From NCBI GenBank assembly GCA_026874595.1, contig CM049320.1, positions 20,407,714 through 20,471,713 of the forward strand: a DNA stretch of 64,000 nt, given 5' to 3'. A program made the translations under genes and the position numbers. The notes beneath the pieces were generated by a model. It ran no database searches, was not told the origin of the DNA, and saw only the letters and a list, made by a program, of their open reading frames with translations. Shown piece by piece: positions 60,266 to 64,000 of the stretch (its first letter is position 1; each line of letters begins with the position of its first letter). The DNA comes from Sipunculus nudus. Taxonomy: Eukaryota; Annelida; Sipuncula; Golfingiida; Sipunculidae.

Positions 60266-61800
60266 GTATTTACTGAAAGATAATGAATCTCTACAGTTAT
60301 GCCATGATACTTACACGACTACACTGAACCGATTCCTAACGCACAACTTTCATGCTGAGTTATTTATCCTGCATTCTTAAGGGTGAAAATTTACTCCATT
60401 ATTATAGTCATGATTTGTCAAAGTGTCGTATGTGATCGAAGAAATAACTGTGTTATTAATATATTATAGCAAACTAATATTTTTTTGGAATCATGATATA
60501 TCAAAATGTCGCATTTAAGAATTATAATTGTCCTACAGATTCTTACGTCTTATAGTAGCCACATGCCCAGTATTCCAATGACAGCAGTAGCAATAATGCG
60601 TTTCGCAAGTAAATGGAACTACTCAGGAGTATTTTTTCCGTCGAAAGCGCGTGCCGTATCAACAAACCGGGTGGATACTGATGAGCAATTCCATATGTAT
60701 TGTTCAATAATCCTCTTAACCATGGTGCATTCATATAAGCTGGTACATGGCCATGTTATATCTTACAATGAAACAAATTTGTTATAATATACATAAAAAT
60801 GGTGCGTTCCTCTAAGGACATGGGTAGACTGTTGAATTGTCGATCCGTAAGATTATACAGCCATCTTACCTTCGAGCCACAACAATGTTGATGTTTCGAT
60901 TTCCCATTCAACAGTATTATTACGTTCATCCTAAATATCTGAAAGCCTATATATTAGTGTCTTTAAGATTCCCCGTAATTCACAATTTCCGCACTAATTA
61001 ATTTATTATCAACAGTTCTGACCTGTGCAGCGCCAACTGACTTCTTTTTCATAACTTCACTCCATAAGTCTCTGTCACGACTATTAATCATCATTTCTGC
61101 CATACGCTGTTTACGTAGGTTAGTCTAATGACACTGGCAGTTTTTCAATATCCTATGACATACTGCACGAGTCCAACGTCTAACAGCAGCCACATGCTCT
61201 GTTTTTTAGTGATAATTCAGTGCCAGGATAAGGACTTATTTCAATGGTTTAGCTGCGTCTCTGTATGGACACTTTGAATTGAAATGGCTCACTGAATTAA
61301 GTGAAGAAATCTGATCCTGTGGTTTGTATGGTAATACGACCAAATCTGCCGAGGACAATGGGCTATGGGTACGACTATATTAACCCAGTAATTATTGTAC
61401 AGTTTAACGTAACAGTTCGAGATGACCTGTGGGTTTTGGTTATTATATTTTGGACATTAAGCATGACGGATTTTAGAACCTTCTTCACCTCTGTGGCAGA
61501 ACCTATCACATGTACATTCTCTGTTAATTTGCTCGTGTGTTTGAACAGGGAACAGAAGCTCAGGTGGCTACAGCCCTTACTGTCTTATTCAACATCAGGC
61601 GGCACTGGAGTTGTGTGTCTCTACTTATAATTTTAGTAATTTTTTTAGTCTAAAAGCTTTAGTCGGAAAGCTTATTTATCTTGGGGAATAGCGGGATAAC
61701 CTTTTTATTTTTATATATCTATGATCTACCTATGTATATTTTTAATAACATGATCATGATAATCCTTGGTGAAAATACATAACTATATGTACCTATGTAA
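58786..61800. other. Intergenic, no supported gene
   Basis: Short TA tracts are at 60119-60131 and 60209-60266. A small direct repeat, CAACGTTACATAAATTAAT, is at about 60153 and 60174. Open frames at 59316-59745 (minus) and 61301-61630 (plus) are discussed under rejected items. Confidence 0.4.
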
Positions 61801-61802
61801 AG

Positions 61803-61926
61803 ATATATATATATATATATATGTATGTATATGTATATGTACAGGGAAAGTAATTATATATGCACACTTATGTTTATGGATTACAAATGTGGTATTTGTA
61901 TATTTATATATATATATATATATATT
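61803..61926. repeat. (TA)n microsatellites
   Basis: TA tracts at 61803-61822, with TG/TA variants to about 61840, and again at 61905-61926. Confidence 0.9.
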
Positions 61927-62181
61927 AAAGTAATATAAAAATAGAGATTAGGGCGTTTCACTGTTTGTGACATATTAAATAGGTTTATACCAGAAACTGC
62001 GGTAAATGGCAAAATTTCTTGAGGTTTACGACGACCTGCAGGAGTATAGAAAAAGCACGCCATTAGTATCAGTATGCAATTAAGCCTGGGCGCATTAGGG
62101 TTGAGTGCCCAAAGTTGAGTGTCTTATCAGGAATGAACCACTTTTGCCACATTTACGGTAGCAAACATCGAACTCTTTGAA

Positions 62182-62290
62182 GTCTGTCATTAAAACATCG
62201 AAGGTGCATGGACACTCAATGGCTCATGTAAAAATCTATTTAAAGTCTGTCAATAAAACATCAAAGGCGCATGGACACTCAATACACCAC
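62182..62290. repeat. 63-bp direct duplication
   Basis: GTCTGTCATTAAAACATCGA starts at 62182 and recurs with few changes at 62245. Both copies contain GCATGGACACTCAAT. Confidence 0.9.
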
Positions 62291-62327
62291 GCAAAAAAAA
62301 TCAATTATTCAGAGCAGAAAGAGCGTA

Positions 62328-62473
62328 ACAAACTGGGAGCAAGAATTGCGTTGGTTATGAGTCCGAGTATATTGATATATATTTGTTGAATCCATAGCCT
62401 GACAAACTGGGAGCAAGAATTGCGTTGGTTATGAGTCCGAGTATATTGATATATATTTGTTGAATCCATAACC
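62328..62473. repeat. 74-bp near-perfect tandem duplication
   Basis: ACAAACTGGGAGCAAGAATT starts at 62328 and again at 62402, and the two units are almost identical through TTGTTGAATCCATA. Recent origin is likely. Confidence 0.95.
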
Positions 62474-62527
62474 TGTTCATAATTGATAAATGGGGACTCA
62501 AATTGGTCGATTAACTTATAAGCATAC

Positions 62528-62537
62528 ACACACACAC

Positions 62538-62568
<31 letters not shown>

Positions 62569-62570
62569 CT
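62528..62570. repeat. (CA)n-(TA)n microsatellite
   Basis: Short CA run followed by TA tracts interrupted once by AAATA. Confidence 0.9.
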
Positions 62571-62590
62571 ATTTCTTTCTAGCCTCTGTC

Positions 62591-62696
62591 TACGATGGCG
62601 ACCAACAGGCGAATGTACTGTTACATTCATGTACAGTTCGGTGTAACGTTTCTGTGGACCAATGGTTTGAATTGAGGATTGCTGTTGCGGCATTTT
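62591..62696 (+). repeat. Dispersed repeat, inverted partner of 63296-63402
   Basis: Runs from TACGATGGCGACCAACAGGC through GATTGCTGTTGCGGCATTTT. It aligns over about 105 bp with the reverse complement of 63296-63402, which reads GGTGGCGACCATCAGGAG to GATTGTTGTGGGGGCATTT. Confidence 0.75.
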
Positions 62697-62999
62697 GAGA
62701 AGTCCTGAAGCTGCTCAAAATACATTATATTGTTTTCCAACCATTCATAGTAAATTTCTCTTTGATATCGTGCTTACAATTCGTCAAGACGAACTACTAC
62801 GCCTTAAATATTTATTTCTATAATATTCATGCCACGGTTTTTTTTTTTTGCCTATTGGGGTTCGAACTTATTTTCTGCGCAAATACAACTAAGCTACATC
62901 CGTCACGGAAACTGCCTCATGAAGTCGATAGTGTACAAAGCCACTCTGACCCACAATCAATTAGAAGACTAATTTGGTGTCACGGGAGGCGCATTCAAA

Positions 63000-63105
63000 G
63001 ATATATATAGAAACAACATATACTCTTTCAAAATTAAAAATTGCAAAAGACAGATACAGAAACAACATATAATCTTTCAAAATTAAAAATTACAAAAAAA
63101 GATGA
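63000..63105. repeat. Direct duplication of about 55 bp
   Basis: AGAAACAACATATACTCTTT and AGAAACAACATATAATCTTT are each followed by CAAAATTAAAAATT(G/A)CAAAA, at about 63009 and 63058. Confidence 0.85.
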
Positions 63106-63179
63106 ACCATGCCTCCTGAAATATATTTGAAACATGGAAGAATAAGCGAAATATTACCCACTACATGGGGATTAATGAA

Positions 63180-63402
63180 AATACCATAAACGAATAAAAG
63201 AAAAAGCGGACTATGCAATTAACGCCTGGAGAAAAAAACAGTGATAGAAAACAATCAAGAACAATAGCCTCAATCGAAGATGGGAACAATTCTGGAAATG
63301 CCCCCACAACAATCATCTATTCTAACCTACGTACCACAGAACGAGATTACACCTCCCCGTACAGGAACACGACAGTCGGCTCTCCTGATGGTCGCCACCA
63401 TG
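63180..63402 (-). repeat. Dispersed repeat, inverted partner of 62591-62696
   Basis: The homologous part is 63296-63402. The adjoining part down to about 63180 looks like the continuation of the same element. The plus-strand open frame 63213-63458 lies across it and is not supported as a host gene. Confidence 0.65.
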
Positions 63403-63485
63403 CATGGAGGATGAACATCAATGGTAACGAATCTGACCTTTATTTCAGTACATCCTAATATGCTCTGCACACAGTTTCGAGCACT

Positions 63486-63488
<3 letters not shown>

Positions 63489-63534
<46 letters not shown>
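63489..63534. repeat. (TA)n microsatellite
   Basis: Uninterrupted TA dinucleotides. Confidence 0.95.
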
Positions 63535-63535
<1 letters not shown>

Positions 63536-63823
63536 CAAAGTAATACACATAGAAATTCAATACATCATAGTGAAAGTGCTCCATGCAGGGGAGCATCAAT
63601 AATGTATTATATACAGTTAGTTTTACCTCATATACTACAGAACTGTTTCTTGAGTAGAGCTGACTAGCCGGCTCACTTTTCAGGTACTAAATGAACTGGT
63701 CAGATATGCGGCGGAAGTTCGCCAAAATAGGTAGGATTGGTCTGGGGTTATTCTGTTTGGTGAGGTTTTTGATGGGGCCCAGGTGGCTATTGGGTTGCGC
63801 TTGTTCCCTGGGGATTTGTGCGA

Positions 63824-64000
63824 TTACTTAACATTACAAAGCAGGTGTTTGGCCTTGTGTTTCCATGTAGAGGTCAGTTCGCATCTATTGGTCAGTGTGC
63901 TTTCTTCTGGTCTGCATATAATAAAATATTTTTCCGAGTTGCATAAGTTACATTTCTTCGTTGTGGTGGAGTAGGCCTTGCGTTTCGTGAGGATTTTCCT
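63824..64000 (-). mobile_element. Penelope-like element, C-terminal fragment (runs off the window edge)
   Basis: A minus-strand frame is open from the window edge to a TAA at 63824, 58 codons. It carries AYSTTTKKCNLC, EKYFIICRPE, TLTNRCELTSTW and KHKAKHLL. These match the conserved YSxxTKxCxLCxxEKxxI...LNxRxEL...CRHxxKxLL pattern I associate with the C-terminal end of Penelope-like polyproteins, beyond the endonuclease motif. The frame is uninterrupted in the visible part. The rest of the element, if present, lies beyond position 64000. It is a different region of the protein from the fragment at 42160-43093, so the two cannot be compared directly. Confidence 0.6.

Noticed and set aside
61301-61630. 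109-aa plus-strand frame
   Set aside because: No recognisable motif, no paralogue in the window, and ordinary AT-rich surroundings.
1-64000. CRISPR arrays, bacterial operons or phage genes
   Set aside because: All repeats are micro-, mini- or long-period satellites without uniform spacers, and the genes have spliceosomal introns.

Overview
The window looks like AT-rich, intron-containing animal DNA, most likely a bivalve or other mollusc. The reasons are GT-AG introns, many (TA)n microsatellites, tRNA-derived SINE-like repeats, Penelope-like retroelement fragments, and a secreted-protein module whose style I associate with molluscan uncharacterised proteins. The species cannot be named from the sequence. 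There are no prokaryotic operons and no CRISPR array.

Two gene families account for the coding content. (1) Two tandem, plus-strand SLC16/monocarboxylate-transporter-like genes, MCT-A (852-4109) and MCT-B (11880-16457). Each has five coding exons of identical lengths (205/144/630/126/200 nt) and encodes 434 residues. (2) A minus-strand tandem family of small secreted proteins with a rigid four-exon plan of 61/227/241/401 nt and intron phases 1, 0, 1, giving 309 residues. I call the family SP309. I could assemble two intact members (SP309-A, 6684-8942; SP309-B, 32240-36105), two nearly full but broken members (SP309-C, 46549-48142; SP309-D, 50857-53903), and three single- or two-exon relics (18494-18733, 44890-45045, 58185-58785). 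Every member and relic is on the minus strand. I do not recognise a named domain or function for the family, so it is the best candidate here for something undescribed.

Layout: 0-20 kb holds MCT-A, SP309-A, MCT-B and an SP309 relic. The alternation suggests that an ancestral MCT+SP309 block was duplicated as a unit. 20-31 kb is repeat-rich, with three separate degenerate tandem arrays of about 320, 350 and 245 bp periods, a SINE-like copy and a probable piggyBac transposase remnant. 32-41.5 kb is the SP309-B locus with a long collinear flank that recurs around SP309-D (50.3-57.3 kb). It carries an extra insertion of about 2 kb with a 101-codon membrane-protein-like ORF. 41.5-46 kb has a 28-bp-arm hairpin, a tRNA-derived SINE head, a decayed Penelope-like reverse transcriptase and a 20-bp minisatellite. 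46-59 kb is the C/D/relic part of the array. 59-64 kb is mostly non-coding repeats and ends in a second Penelope-like fragment at the right edge.

The exon structures come from reading splice sites by eye and comparing paralogues within the window. No database search was available, so functional statements beyond the SLC16 assignment are inference.
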